Assembly (NCBI RefSeq): GCF_900167365.1
Contig: NZ_FUXL01000015.1
Coordinates: 1-64,000, forward strand
Direction: 5' to 3'
From: Consotaella salsifontis
GTDB lineage: Bacteria; Pseudomonadota; Alphaproteobacteria; Rhizobiales; Rhizobiaceae
DNA: 64,000 nt
Shown: in pieces, positions 39,432 to 47,331 of the stretch
Layout of the letters: every line of letters begins with the position of its first letter
How positions within the stretch are numbered: position 1 is the first letter of the stretch
Program-made: the position numbers and the translations under genes
Notes under the pieces: model-generated
What the model saw: only the letters and a program-made list of their open reading frames with translations
What the model was told of the DNA's origin: nothing
Databases searched by the model: none

Positions 39432-39893
39432 TCAGCGCAGCTTGATGTAGAAGGCGTTGCCGCCGGCGACCGCCGTATAGAACATGTTGTCATAGGGAAA
39501 GGAGAGGCCGGCCGTGTGGAAGAACTCGGCTGATCCGACCTGCGCGTGGCGCGCGCCCCTCAGCACGAAGTCGGCCATGCGATAGGCACGCTCGCGGCTC
39601 TTCGGCTCCGTCATCGCGCGGGTCAGCGCACCGGGCGCGAATTGGTTGCGCTGGCCGACGACGGCGCAGACGCTGCCCGGAAAATCCTTCGACTGGACGC
39701 GGTTCATCACCACCGTGCCGACCGCGACCATCCCCTCCTCGCTGGAGCGATTCGATTCGAAGTACATCACCCGCGCCATGCAGTCGCGCTCCGAAAGCCG
39801 TGGCTCGGGGCGAAAGAGCGCGCATCCGCTCAGGCTCGAAAGGGTAACAAGGCCGAGAACCAGAGAGGAACGCGACAACAAACGCAAGACCAT
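39432..39893 (-). CDS. Cell-wall hydrolase lipoprotein, SleB-like
   Basis: 153 residues. A lipoprotein signal is visible: MVLRLLSRSSLVLGLVTLSS then LSGC, with Cys as the lipid site. The rest is a hydrolase_2 (SleB-like) domain with ARVMYFESNRSSEEGMVAVG, VVMNRVQSKDFPGSVCAVV and the C-terminal AEFFHTAG. The family cleaves peptidoglycan; the Glu of YFES is probably catalytic. Probably outer-membrane or periplasmic and involved in cell-wall turnover. GGAGACGATC precedes the ATG. Isolated gene between the ABC importer and min operon. Confidence 0.86.
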   Translation of the reverse strand: MVLRLLSRSSLVLGLVTLSSLSGCALFRPEPRLSERDCMARVMYFESNRSSEEGMVAVGTVVMNRVQSKDFPGSVCAVVGQRNQFAPGALTRAMTEPKSRERAYRMADFVLRGARHAQVGSAEFFHTAGLSFPYDNMFYTAVAGGNAFYIKLR

Positions 39894-39981
39894 GATCGTC
39901 TCCAGACTCCTGGCGGACGAAGGCGATCATGGGGCATAGGGTTTACGAAATGTTGAATGCGATGCGCTGATTCAAACGGAG

Positions 39982-40013
39982 AAGGCCCGGCGCGGGTCGT
40001 CCGGGCCGGGCTT
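39982..40013 (-). terminator. Hairpin downstream of minE
   Basis: AAGGCCCGGC (39982-39991) and GCCGGGCTT (40005-40013) form a GC-rich stem of at least seven pairs in leftward RNA, which continues TTCTCCG. A second hairpin GGGCGCC / GGCGCCC (40033-40051) lies closer to the minE stop. Either could end the min transcript. Confidence 0.45.
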
Positions 40014-40059
40014 ACGTCTGGTATTGGACGATGGGCGCCATGCAGGCGCCCACCCTGCG

Positions 40060-40323
40060 TCAATGTGCCAAGCGCGTCGCGGCGGGAAACTCGATGTCGA
40101 CGGCCAGCGTGGAGACGGCGTCTCCCTTGTCCATCTTCACCTTGACCTTGTCGCGATCTACCGAGACATGCTTGGCGATGACGGCAAGGATTTCCTCGCG
40201 CAGGACTGCCACGAGATCGGACTGGCCGATCTCCGCTCTCTCATGAGCCAGGAGCACCTGGAGCCGCTCTCGGGCGGCCGGCGCGGTGCTCGGCTGGCGC
40301 TGGAACAAACTGAATATGTTCAT
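40060..40323 (-). CDS. minE: Cell-division topological specificity factor MinE
   Basis: 87 residues, normal MinE length. The N-terminus [10 protein letters not shown] is the membrane-targeting segment. [20 protein letters not shown] is the MinD-contact region, and [14 protein letters not shown] plus [10 protein letters not shown] is the beta-rich C-terminal dimer domain. It stimulates MinD ATPase and drives MinCD oscillation that keeps FtsZ at midcell. It overlaps minD by four bases (ATGA). Confidence 0.95.
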   Translation of the reverse strand: MNIFSLFQRQPSTAPAARERLQVLLAHERAEIGQSDLVAVLREEILAVIAKHVSVDRDKVKVKMDKGDAVSTLAVDIEFPAATRLAH

Positions 40324-41135
40324 GCTGCCCTCCGACTGAAGAGCTTGCCGAAGAGGCCGCGGCGCTCCTCGGGGATGACGATGGGCAGCGCCTCGCCGTG
40401 GAGACGACGCGCTGCGTCGCGATAGGCCTGCGCCGGAGCGCTGCGGCCGTCGTTCATGGTGACGGGCGTGCCGAGGTTGGACGCCCGGAGAACATCGACG
40501 CTCTCGGGAATGATGCCGAGGAGCGGGATCGACAGGATCTCGAGGACGTCGTCTACCTTCAGCATGTCGCCGCGCTCGGCCCGCTGCGGATCGTAGCGGG
40601 TGAGAAGAAGGTGCTTGTCGATGCGCTCGCCGCGCTCTGCGCGCGCCGTTTTGGCGTCGAGGAGGCCGATCATGCGATCGGAGTCGCGCACCGAGGAAAC
40701 CTCGGGATTGGTGACGACGATGGCAACGTCGGCGTGGCGCATGGCGAGAGTGGCGCCGCGTTCGATGCCGGCGGGGCTGTCGCAGATGATCCAGTCGAAC
40801 TTGCTCCTGAGATCACCCATCACGCGCTCGACGCCTTCGGGCGTCAAATTGTCCTTGTCGCGGGTCTGGGAAGCCGGCAGCAACGCGAGCGTGTCGAGGC
40901 GCTTGTCGCGGATCAGGGCCTGCGCCAGCTTGGCGTCTCCCTGAACGACGTTGATGAGGTCATAGACCACTCGCCGCTCCGCGCCCATGACCAGGTCGAG
41001 GTTGCGCAGGCCGACGTCGAAATCGACCACGCAAACGCTCTCGCCGGTCTGCGCGATCGCGGCGCCCAGGGCAGCGGTGGACGTCGTTTTGCCCACGCCT
41101 CCCTTGCCCGATGTAACCACAACTACCGTGGACAT
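40320..41135 (-). CDS. minD: Septum-site-determining ATPase MinD
   Basis: 271 residues. The deviant Walker A is [19 protein letters not shown] at the N-terminus with the signature Lys11 and Lys16. [21 protein letters not shown] is MinD-specific, and the tail [16 protein letters not shown] is the amphipathic membrane helix. It recruits MinC to the membrane in an ATP-dependent way. The ATG at 41135 ([13 protein letters not shown]) is chosen by homology; an ATG seven codons upstream is less likely. Part of minCDE. Confidence 0.96.
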   Translation of the reverse strand: MSTVVVVTSGKGGVGKTTSTAALGAAIAQTGESVCVVDFDVGLRNLDLVMGAERRVVYDLINVVQGDAKLAQALIRDKRLDTLALLPASQTRDKDNLTPEGVERVMGDLRSKFDWIICDSPAGIERGATLAMRHADVAIVVTNPEVSSVRDSDRMIGLLDAKTARAERGERIDKHLLLTRYDPQRAERGDMLKVDDVLEILSIPLLGIIPESVDVLRASNLGTPVTMNDGRSAPAQAYRDAARRLHGEALPIVIPEERRGLFGKLFSRRAA

Positions 41136-41186
41136 GCTTCTCTCATCCTTCTTCATGAGGGGTTCGAGACCCTGTTGATCTGCTTG

Positions 41187-41939
41187 TTAATTGAGAGGGG
41201 CCGTCCTGATGACGTCGCCCTCGAGCCAAACCTGGACGGCCTGCCCGCGCCAATGCGGGTCCATGTCGTCGGCGGTCTTGTAGAGTCCGTCTATGGCGAT
41301 GAGTTCCGCCTCGAGTTTTCGGCAGAAGATTCGCGCCGACGGGTTGCCGGCCGAGCCTGCCATCACGCGGCCGCGAAGCGCCCCGTAGACGTGGATCGAG
41401 CCGCCGGCGATGATTTCGGCGCCGGAGGCCACCGAGCCGAGAACGGTGACGTCCCCTTCCGGGAACATGATCGACTGACCGGAACGGACCGGATCCTCGA
41501 TCAGAAGCGAGGGCATCGAGCCCTGCGTATGATGTTCGGCGTGGACAACCTCCACGGCGGGCGCCGGCCGCGGCGCCGCGGCAGCCATGGGCGCGGCAGG
41601 CGCATCCGGAACCTCGATGTCGCCAGCCGGACGGCCGCCGCGCATCTCGGGGGGCATGCCGGGACCGAGCAGCGAGGGCTTGGCCCCCTCGACGCCCATG
41701 ATTCGCACGTTTCGGGTCGCAAGCTCCTCCACGAGATCGGCCAGATCTTCCCGCGTCAGCGGCAGCCCCGACACGTCGAGCACGATCGGCCTGGTCAAGA
41801 AGAAGCCGGTGGAGCGGCGCGCCAGATCGTCGAGCTGATCGAGCCACGGCCCGAATGGCATTTCGGGCGAAAGCACCAACGCCAGAAACGAGCGGCCGCG
41901 AAGGCGCACCGGGCTGGGCTTGGAGGATGCATCGGTCAT
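41187..41939 (-). CDS. minC: Septum-site-determining protein MinC
   Basis: 250 residues. N-terminal FtsZ-inhibiting domain (RGRSFLALVLSPEMPFGPWL), a Pro/Ala-rich linker around residues 120-150, and a C-terminal right-handed beta-helix with LEDPVRSGQ-like SGQSIMFPEGDVTVLGSVAS and HVYGALRGRVMAGS. The C-domain binds MinD and dimerises. It blocks FtsZ polymerisation near the poles. A CtrA-like site is 39-54 bases upstream. First gene of minCDE. Confidence 0.95.
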   Translation of the reverse strand: MTDASSKPSPVRLRGRSFLALVLSPEMPFGPWLDQLDDLARRSTGFFLTRPIVLDVSGLPLTREDLADLVEELATRNVRIMGVEGAKPSLLGPGMPPEMRGGRPAGDIEVPDAPAAPMAAAAPRPAPAVEVVHAEHHTQGSMPSLLIEDPVRSGQSIMFPEGDVTVLGSVASGAEIIAGGSIHVYGALRGRVMAGSAGNPSARIFCRKLEAELIAIDGLYKTADDMDPHWRGQAVQVWLEGDVIRTAPLN

Positions 41940-41968
41940 CGTCGTGATTTCGCCTTCCGGCCGAAGCC

Positions 41969-41993
41969 GGTTAATTCGGTTAACTGTTGATTA
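41969..41993. promoter_or_regulatory. CtrA-like binding site upstream of minC
   Basis: TTAACTGTTGATTAAC (41978-41993) is an exact TTAA-N7-TTAAC match and reads TTAA-N7-TTAACC on the minC strand as well. A further TTAA (41969-41972) lies beside it. It is 39-54 bases before the minC ATG. CtrA control of minC is known in Sinorhizobium. Confidence 0.75.
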
Positions 41994-42127
41994 ACTAACG
42001 CCGCCCGCCTTGCCCGACGCTGACCTCGGTCCAGTTTGCCCTTTCGCAAAATCGGGCGGTGGAGAATGGGCCACACCACGGAAAGGCCGGGAGATGACGG
42101 CCGCCCGGTTTCGTGCCAAGGAGATTT

Positions 42128-42544
42128 ATGGAGTCGCTGAGACACATTTTACGGACGCGCTCGACGCGCCTCGCGGTCGTCGCCCTGATCGCCCAGCTCC
42201 TGCTTTTCCAGGGGTTGGTGGCGGGCATCGGCGCGCCGATGGCGGCCGGCGTCCTTCATCGTGCCGACGCCGTGATCTGCCATGTCTCAGCGCCAGACGC
42301 CGGGGCGAATCGAACGGAACGTCCCTCCCCTAGCCGTCAAGGCACGCAGGACTGCCCCTGCTGCGACTTCTGCATTCCCCACGTCGTTTCCTCGGGCATC
42401 GTGCCGCCGGCCGAGGCTTGGGAGGGCGGCTGGCTTCCCTCTCGCGCGAGTCATCGGCCCTCTATGCGCGGGCATCCGGCGCAACATCCGCACCGGCTTG
42501 GACTGGCCCCTGATCCGCGGGCGCCGCCTTCTCTTTCTCTCTGA
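42128..42544 (+). CDS. DUF2946-type cysteine-rich exported protein
   Basis: 138 residues. An N-terminal signal/anchor helix (VVALIAQLLLFQGLVAGIG) is followed by a Cys motif DCPCCDFCIPH and a Pro-rich end RAPPSLSL, the pattern of DUF2946 proteins. They commonly sit with copper-handling genes, as here beside a PCuAC protein, but have no defined role. AAGGAG lies five bases before ATG. The last 40 residues are rich in Arg, Pro and His, poorly conserved in the family. Confidence 0.72.
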   Translation: MESLRHILRTRSTRLAVVALIAQLLLFQGLVAGIGAPMAAGVLHRADAVICHVSAPDAGANRTERPSPSRQGTQDCPCCDFCIPHVVSSGIVPPAEAWEGGWLPSRASHRPSMRGHPAQHPHRLGLAPDPRAPPSLSL

Positions 42545-42614
42545 GATTCTCGCAGTGCCCGTCAGCATCTGATGCTGCCCGGAAAAGCCGAATTCCATTG
42601 AGAAAGAATGAGAC

Positions 42615-43124
42615 ATGACCATTGCCAAGACGATCTTCCTCGGCGCCGCTCTTGCCCTTGCGAGCACCGCCGCCTCCGCGCACGACTACAAGGTCGGCTC
42701 CCTCCACATCGTTCATCCCTGGGCGCGTGCGACAGCTCCCTCGGCCGAGGTCGGGGGCGCCTACATGACCATCGAGAACAAGGGAAAGACGGCGGATCGC
42801 CTCCTCGGCGGATCGACCCCCATCGCCGAGAAGGCCGAGGTTCACACCATGGAGATGGTGGACGGCGTGATGAAGATGCACGAGGTCGATGGCGGCCTGG
42901 AGATTCCGGCAGGCGGCGAGGCATCGCTCGCGCCGGGCGGCTATCATGTAATGATCGTCGGCCTGAAGCAGCCGTTGAAGGAGGGCGAGCGGGTGCCGCT
43001 GACGCTGAAGTTCGAGAAGGCCGGCTCGGTCGACGTCGAACTGGCCATTGAGGCTTTCGGCGCCAAGGAGTCGGGCAAGCACGACCACTCCTCGATGGAT
43101 AAGTCGATGGAAAAGAAGAACTAG
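42615..43124 (+). CDS. Periplasmic copper chaperone PCu(A)C
   Basis: 169 residues. A signal peptide (TIFLGAALALASTAASA-H) leads to a cupredoxin-like domain. The copper ligands H-(M)-x10-M-x21-H-x-M are visible in VHTMEMVDGVMKMHEV and GGYHVMIVGLKQPL. The C-terminal tail is His/Met-rich (HDHSSMDKSMEKK), possibly extra copper sites. It delivers copper(I) to heme-copper oxidase, which fits the cbb3 and CcoI genes in this window. A GGGGGCGC / GCGCCC stem (43138-43163) follows the stop. Confidence 0.9.
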   Translation: MTIAKTIFLGAALALASTAASAHDYKVGSLHIVHPWARATAPSAEVGGAYMTIENKGKTADRLLGGSTPIAEKAEVHTMEMVDGVMKMHEVDGGLEIPAGGEASLAPGGYHVMIVGLKQPLKEGERVPLTLKFEKAGSVDVELAIEAFGAKESGKHDHSSMDKSMEKKN

Positions 43125-43137
43125 AAACAGGCCATAA

Positions 43138-43163
43138 GCTTGGGGGCGCTCCGGCGCCCTCAA
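43138..43163 (+). terminator. Hairpin after the copper chaperone gene
   Basis: CTTGGGGGCGC and GCGCCCTCAAG pair with one mismatch (43138-43148 and 43153-43163). No T run follows, so termination strength is uncertain. Confidence 0.45.
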
Positions 43164-43211
43164 GCCCGCGATCCCAGCCGCTGTCGTCACCGCGCGAGAG
43201 CGTCCGCGCCT

Positions 43212-43240
43212 CTTGAAGCCATCATTCCCCAAAACCATAT
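43212..43240 (+). promoter_or_regulatory. RpoH (sigma-32) promoter of hsp20
   Basis: CTTGAA (43212-43217), 17-base spacer, CCATAT (43235-43240). This matches the heat-shock sigma consensus CTTGAA-N17-CCATnT. Transcription would start near 43247, giving a leader of about 93 bases that contains the ROSE element. Confidence 0.8.
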
Positions 43241-43264
43241 CAACAGTGATCCGATCGCCCGTAA

Positions 43265-43339
43265 GGGGACCGGATGTCGAAGGGCGCCAGCTCTTTGGCG
43301 CCCTCGTAAGATCCATGTTGCTCAATGGAGGATATGGTT
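43265..43339 (+). promoter_or_regulatory. ROSE-type RNA thermometer before hsp20
   Basis: Hairpin I: AGGGCGCCA (43281-43289) with TGGCGCCCT (43296-43304). Hairpin II: CCATGTTGCTC (43313-43323) pairs with GAGGATATGG (43328-43337), leaving one bulged G in TTGCT. The second hairpin covers the GGAGG ribosome-binding site (43327-43331). TTGCT opposite GGAGG is the ROSE hallmark in rhizobial small heat-shock genes. Confidence 0.85.
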
Positions 43340-43813
43340 ATGAGGACCAGTCTGGATTTTGCTCCACTCTTTCGCTCGAGCGTCGGCTTTGACCGGATGT
43401 TCGACCTTCTGGAGCGCGCTGCGGAAGCCCAGCCCGTCGATAGCTGGCCGCCCTACGACATCGAAAAGACCGGCGATAACGCCTATCGCATCGTCCTGGC
43501 CGTCGCAGGCTTCACGCCGGACGAGGTCGAGCTGACCTACCAGCCCAACCTGCTCGTCGTCAGCGGCCGCAAGCCGGGCAGTGACGCCCCCGGTCACTAT
43601 CTCCACCGCTCCATCGCCGGGCGCTCCTTCGAGCGCCGCTTCAGCCTCGCCGACCACGTATCGGTGGTCAACGCCACGCTGGCCGACGGCCTTCTGTCGA
43701 TAGACCTCGTGCGCGAGGTGCCCGAAGCGATGAAGCCGCGACAGATCGCCATCCGCTCCGATGCGGGCCCGCAGACGGAGCGGCTGTCGGCCGCTGAGGA
43801 CAAGGCGGCCTGA
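43340..43813 (+). CDS. Small heat-shock protein Hsp20, IbpA-like class A
   Basis: 157 residues. MRTSLDFAPLFRSSVGFDRMF is the class A (IbpA) start, followed by PPYDIEKTGDNAYRIVLAVA and an alpha-crystallin domain with GFTPDEVELTY and LLSIDLVREVPEAMKPR. It binds unfolding proteins without ATP. The start ATG at 43340 has GGAGG eight bases before it; the ATG at 43325 overlaps that site and would not make sense. Control is by heat through both sigma-32 promoter and ROSE thermometer. Confidence 0.93.
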   Translation: MRTSLDFAPLFRSSVGFDRMFDLLERAAEAQPVDSWPPYDIEKTGDNAYRIVLAVAGFTPDEVELTYQPNLLVVSGRKPGSDAPGHYLHRSIAGRSFERRFSLADHVSVVNATLADGLLSIDLVREVPEAMKPRQIAIRSDAGPQTERLSAAEDKAA

Positions 43814-43895
43814 TCCAGCACCCCGGCGGGAGGCGCCGCCTCGGTGCGACGCTTTCCGCCTTCGCGACTAGTTTCAAAGAAGGAGCTTTTCAGCC

Positions 43896-44393
43896 ATGAG
43901 CATGCGTGACCTCATTCCGTGGACGCGCAACGACAAGCTCGCGCCCACCTCGTATGGCATCGAGGACCATCCACTCTTCACCTTGCAACGGGAAATGGAC
44001 CGCTTCCTCGACAACGCCTGGCGCCGCTTCGCCATCTCGCCGAACGAGCGAGACATGTTTGCCAGCGGCTGGCCGAGCATGGAGATGTCCGAAACCGAAC
44101 GCGAGATTCGCGTGACGGCGGAAATCCCTGGGCTTGATGAGAAAGATGTCGAGGTGCTCTTCGACAATGGCGTTCTCACCTTGAAAGGGGTCAAGAAATC
44201 CGAGGTCGAGGACAAGGAGCGCCAGTTTTCGGAGCGCTTCTTCGGCCGCTTTGAACGTAGGCTGGCCATCGGCGACGGCATCGACCGCGACCACATCGAC
44301 GCCTCCTTCAAGAATGGCGTCTTGACGATCGTCCTGCCGAAGACCGAGGAGGCCAAGGCCGAGACGAAGCGCATTCCAATCAAGCGGCAGTAA
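43896..44393 (+). CDS. Small heat-shock protein Hsp20, class C-like
   Basis: 165 residues. It starts MSMRDLIPWTRND, has SEMEREIR-like ETEREIRVTAEIPGLDEKDV, NGVLTLKGVKKSE and the end NGVLTIVLPKTEEAKAET, all alpha-crystallin features. It holds unfolding client proteins. GAAGGAG lies 10 bases upstream. It follows the first hsp20 by 82 bases, without its own heat-shock promoter that I can see, so co-transcription is likely. A terminator with a T run follows. Confidence 0.92.
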   Translation: MSMRDLIPWTRNDKLAPTSYGIEDHPLFTLQREMDRFLDNAWRRFAISPNERDMFASGWPSMEMSETEREIRVTAEIPGLDEKDVEVLFDNGVLTLKGVKKSEVEDKERQFSERFFGRFERRLAIGDGIDRDHIDASFKNGVLTIVLPKTEEAKAETKRIPIKRQ

Positions 44394-44456
44394 CCACCAA
44401 TGGCATCGGCGCGGCTCTTCGGGGCCACGCCGATGCCGATTATGGCCCCTCGCAAG

Positions 44457-44487
44457 AAGCGCCGAACCAAGCCGGTCCGGCGCTTTT
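44457..44487 (+). terminator. Rho-independent terminator after second hsp20
   Basis: AAGCGCCG (44457-44464) and CGGCGCTT (44478-44485) form eight pairs followed by TTCC. It lies 64 bases after the hsp20 stop. Confidence 0.75.
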
Positions 44488-44523
44488 CCTATTCCACGAA
44501 AGATCCCTTCGTCTTGGGTCGAT

Positions 44524-44796
44524 TCACGCCCTCAGCGTGGGGCCCAGGGACCGCCGGGCGATGGCAGCCTGGCTCAACAAACGATCCGGCAGTTTTCTCG
44601 AAGAGCGTCCCGGATGGCGCAGCCAGACAGAAACTTCAAAGCCCATGCGATCGACACGTTCCGCGTCTTCCAGCGCTGAGCGCAAGGCTGCGAGCCGCGA
44701 CGGAAAGCGCCCGGCGCGCTCGCCACGCATCGACACCGTCCACTCATCGTCGAGTGGTTCGACGACATAATCGACATGGCGCATGTGCATCGTCAT
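44524..44796 (-). CDS. Small hypothetical protein
   Basis: 90 residues. It starts MTMHMRHVDYVVEPLDDEWT, continues with VSMRGERAGRFPSRLAALR, and ends basic, which loosely resembles DUF2188-like short proteins. No signal or membrane segment. GGAGG lies seven bases before the chosen ATG at 44796; the open frame extends 47 codons upstream through a region with no start signal. Function unknown. Confidence 0.65.
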   Translation of the reverse strand: MTMHMRHVDYVVEPLDDEWTVSMRGERAGRFPSRLAALRSALEDAERVDRMGFEVSVWLRHPGRSSRKLPDRLLSQAAIARRSLGPTLRA

Positions 44797-45105
44797 CCCA
44801 CAACCTCCCTGTTGCGCAAGACACTGCCGGCCGGTCCTGCGGGTCAAAAGCCTGAGAGGCGGCGCGGTCTTGTTGATGAGGGCCGCGGTAGCTCGCCGAA
44901 TTCGCGTGGACCCCGGTCCTTCGACCTCATCCACCAAGCCAAGAAGTCTGCCGACCCGGCTTCCTCTGCCTGAATCCGCTTTCCTTCGGCGTCGGGCGCC
45001 GGCCAGCCGTCAACGCCGGCGACACCTCAGGTCAATATAATGATTCGTTAACAACTTTGAAATGAGTTTCGATGTTGCACCGCGCAAAGTCCGTGGTCAC
45101 GATGC
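44797..45105. other. 309-base intergenic region
   Basis: Nothing with clear function. A 64-base stretch at 44871-44937 resembles fragments of a tRNA (GATGAGG...CCTCATC and TTCGA) but is too short. An A/T-rich patch (45037-45075) may be the promoter for the small gene before it or simply spacer. Confidence 0.35.
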
Positions 45106-45687
45106 TCAAAACGCCGCCTCGCCATAGCGCCTCAGCTTTTTCTGGTAGCGGGCGAGCCGAGCCTCGCCGATACCCTCCACGCGGCCGATCAGCGTCCGCC
45201 TGATGGGGTAGAAGCCGCTCACCCCCAGCACGCTCTTTTCGAGCACGGCAATGCCGTGAGCGCCATGAACAAGGCGAAAGGCGAGCGCCGGCATCCCCAT
45301 CGTGGCGACGATGCGCGCCGAACGCCCATCAAGAAGCTTGCGCGGCACCCGTGCCCCTCTCAGCTCGAAAGCGAAGCCGGGACGAAGCACCTGCTCCCAA
45401 AAGGCCTTGAGCAGCGCGGGCATGGCGCCATGCCAGATAGGAAAGAAGACTCCCAAATGATCGCACCACCGCAGCTCGTCCTGGGCGAAGCGCAGGATGC
45501 CGGGAGCTTGCGAGAAATCGCCATCGCGCGTCGAACGCAGCATGGGAAAGTTAAGCGAGGCAAGATCGAGGGTGATCACGTCGTGGCCGCCGTCCTCTGC
45601 GCCCTCTTGATAAGCGAGCGCCAATCTTCGTGAAAGACGCTGCGCGTCGGGATCGGGGTGACCCTGGATCAACAGAACATGCGCCAT
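45106..45687 (-). CDS. NAD(P)H quinone oxidoreductase-like flavodoxin-fold protein
   Basis: 193 residues. MAHVLLIQGHPDPDAQRLSR is the NQO1/KefF-type FMN phosphate loop, and the middle has WCDHLGVFFPIWHGAMPALL with GFAFELRG, as in this family. It probably reduces quinones or other electrophiles with NAD(P)H using FMN. No membrane segment. The start is set by homology. An imperfect FNR-like box (TTGCT-N4-ATCAA) lies 60 bases upstream. Single gene. Confidence 0.87.
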   Translation of the reverse strand: MAHVLLIQGHPDPDAQRLSRRLALAYQEGAEDGGHDVITLDLASLNFPMLRSTRDGDFSQAPGILRFAQDELRWCDHLGVFFPIWHGAMPALLKAFWEQVLRPGFAFELRGARVPRKLLDGRSARIVATMGMPALAFRLVHGAHGIAVLEKSVLGVSGFYPIRRTLIGRVEGIGEARLARYQKKLRRYGEAAF

Positions 45688-46155
45688 GACTTCAGTACTC
45701 TTCGGCGACCAGGTTCAGTTTCTCACGCTCCTATCAATTTTGGTCATTGCTTTCGATCAAGCCGCCGCATTCATCTCAAAGAAGAGGAAAAACAGCGATT
45801 TTCCTTCGACGAGGCGTTTCATCGCGGCGCTTCCCAAAAAGAATGCGGTCTGGCGCCTCCCTGTGCCATAGAACCGCCCGCCGGCCGTCATCGCGATGTT
45901 TTCCTTGTCGCCCGCAACCTGAAATGGAGCCAGCAACGCGACCTTCGCTGGCGCTCCGACATCCGATCCGAGCCTCACATCATCGGCACATGGCCTTTGC
46001 TGCCCGCGCAATGACCATTGAGCCGCAGACGGAATCCCTTGATCCCCGTCAAGGCTCTCCCTATGCATTATGCTCGTATGCACTTCGAAGCGGCTTTGTC
46101 TCGATCCCGCCCGGCAAGGTACGCGGCGAAACTCTCAGGCCGAAAGGAGGAAGCG
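45688..46155. other. 468-base intergenic region between divergent genes
   Basis: No gene is supported. It holds one FNR-like box with a single mismatch (45747-45760, TTGCT-TTCG-ATCAA) about 60 bases before the leftward flavoprotein. GGAAAA-ACAGCGA-TTTTCC near 45786 forms a short inverted repeat. Promoters for both genes should be here. Confidence 0.4.
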
Positions 46156-46992
46156 ATGCGCTTCAAGACGGTGCTCAGCGTGGTCGGCGTGAGCCACTCA
46201 CTCAAGGATGTCGAACTCGCCAAGGACTTGTGCCGCGAGATCGGTGCTCATTTGTCGATTCTCGTCGTTTCGGTTGCGTCCCCGCCGCCGATCGGGGAGT
46301 ACGCGGCAATCGTGTCGGAGGACTGGCTTTACGATCGCCGCGCAGAAATGACGACGCTCCGCGAGAAGGTCTCCGATATCAAGGATTTGATGGGCAAGAC
46401 GGACGTCAGCTTCGATGTCGACGGCGTCTACCCCGAGCTGATCAGCACCGCCCATTCGGTCGGCCACCGGGCGCGCTTTTCCGATGTCGTTGTACTTGGC
46501 CCTGCTTATGCCATTGACGAACAGCTCCGCACCAACGTCCTCGACGGCGTGCTTTTCGAAGCGCAGCGGCCAGTCCTCGTGGTTCCCGAGGGAGGCCATC
46601 CGACACTGAAGCCGAAAACAGTGATGGTTGCATGGGCCGCCGGCTTGGAGGCGACGCGCGCGACCCGCGAAAGCCTGGACCTGCTGTGCGATGCCGATAT
46701 GGTGTCGATCACGCTGGTCGACCCGGATGCCAGCAGCCGTGACACCAGCGCCGATCCCGGCTCGGACGTCGCCGCCTATCTCGCCCGCCACGGAGCGAAG
46801 GTGCGCGTCGACCGGCTCCCCTCCTCCGGCCGCCCCGTCTCGGACACGCTCAATCAACAGGCGATCGATATTTCCGCGGATCTCATCGTGATGGGCGCCT
46901 ACGGCCATTCGCGCCTTCGCGAGCGCCTGTTCGGTGGTGTGACGCGCGCGATGATCGAGGACCCGCGCGTTCCCCTCCTGCTCGCCCGCTGA
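46156..46992 (+). CDS. Universal stress protein (two-domain Usp)
   Basis: 278 residues. It begins MRFKTVLSVVGVSHSLKDVE. The second Usp half starts KTVMVAWAAGLEATRATRES and ends GAYGHSRLRERLFGGVTRAM, containing the G-2x-G-9x-G nucleotide loop. The ATG at 46156 follows GGAGG; the upstream 46 codons are not conserved. Function as stress-survival protein is family-level knowledge; specific role unknown. A perfect terminator follows at 47045. Confidence 0.9.
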   Translation: MRFKTVLSVVGVSHSLKDVELAKDLCREIGAHLSILVVSVASPPPIGEYAAIVSEDWLYDRRAEMTTLREKVSDIKDLMGKTDVSFDVDGVYPELISTAHSVGHRARFSDVVVLGPAYAIDEQLRTNVLDGVLFEAQRPVLVVPEGGHPTLKPKTVMVAWAAGLEATRATRESLDLLCDADMVSITLVDPDASSRDTSADPGSDVAAYLARHGAKVRVDRLPSSGRPVSDTLNQQAIDISADLIVMGAYGHSRLRERLFGGVTRAMIEDPRVPLLLAR

Positions 46993-47044
46993 TGGCGAGC
47001 GGCGGAGAGAAAACCTCCGCCATCCACATTCTGTGAAACGAAGA

Positions 47045-47069
47045 GGCCGGCGTCGACGCCGGCCTTTTT
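47045..47069 (+). terminator. Rho-independent terminator after usp
   Basis: GGCCGGCG-TCGA-CGCCGGCC forms eight pairs with a four-base loop, followed by five T (47065-47069). Confidence 0.9.
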
Positions 47070-47109
47070 CTTGCACGCGTCGCTATGCGAGGGCGCCCCT
47101 GCCCATAGC

Positions 47110-47136
47110 AAAAAGCCGGCGTCGAGCGCCGGCTTT
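47110..47136 (-). terminator. Terminator of the 44-residue gene
   Basis: AAAGCCGGCG (47112-47121) and CGCCGGCTTT (47127-47136) pair perfectly. In the leftward direction the stem is followed by TTTTTGC. It lies 60 bases after the small gene's stop. Confidence 0.8.
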
Positions 47137-47196
47137 GGTGACAACGGTGATCGATCCTCGATCGATGTCAGGCCGAAAAGGCCACGGCAGCCGGCC

Positions 47197-47331
47197 TCAG
47201 CCGACCACCTCGTCCTCGCGCTGTGCGGCGGCATAGAGTTCGTCGACCGACTCGACGCAAGCCTGCTCCACAGCCTCGGCCGGGGTGATGAGATGCTCCT
47301 CGAGAGCGTCCAGGATTTCTTCTGCGGACAT
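47197..47331 (-). CDS. 44-residue acidic small protein
   Basis: MSAEEILDALEEHLITPAEA then VEQACVESVDELYAAAQRED ending EVVG. It is acidic (11 Glu, 4 Asp), helical in outlook, with one Cys, and codon use is like its neighbours. GGGAA lies six bases before ATG. A dedicated terminator follows the stop, which supports real transcription. I do not recognise the family, and no function is claimed. It lies between usp (with its own terminator) and oppA. Confidence 0.65.
   Translation of the reverse strand: MSAEEILDALEEHLITPAEAVEQACVESVDELYAAAQREDEVVG

Noticed and set aside
41155-41180. T-arm-like GGGGTTCGAGACCC near the minC-minD gap
   Set aside because: No acceptor, anticodon or D arm in the neighbourhood; the sequence lies at the edge of the minD reading frame.
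42462-43325. Antisense frame of 287 codons opposite the copper chaperone
   Set aside because: It runs through the PCuAC gene, the RpoH promoter and the ROSE leader without any coding signature.
44871-44937. tRNA-like fragments (GATGAGG ... TTCGA ... CCTCATCCACCA)
   Set aside because: The span is about 66 bases, lacks a recognisable anticodon arm and full D arm, and the acceptor pairing is imperfect. Probably coincidence.
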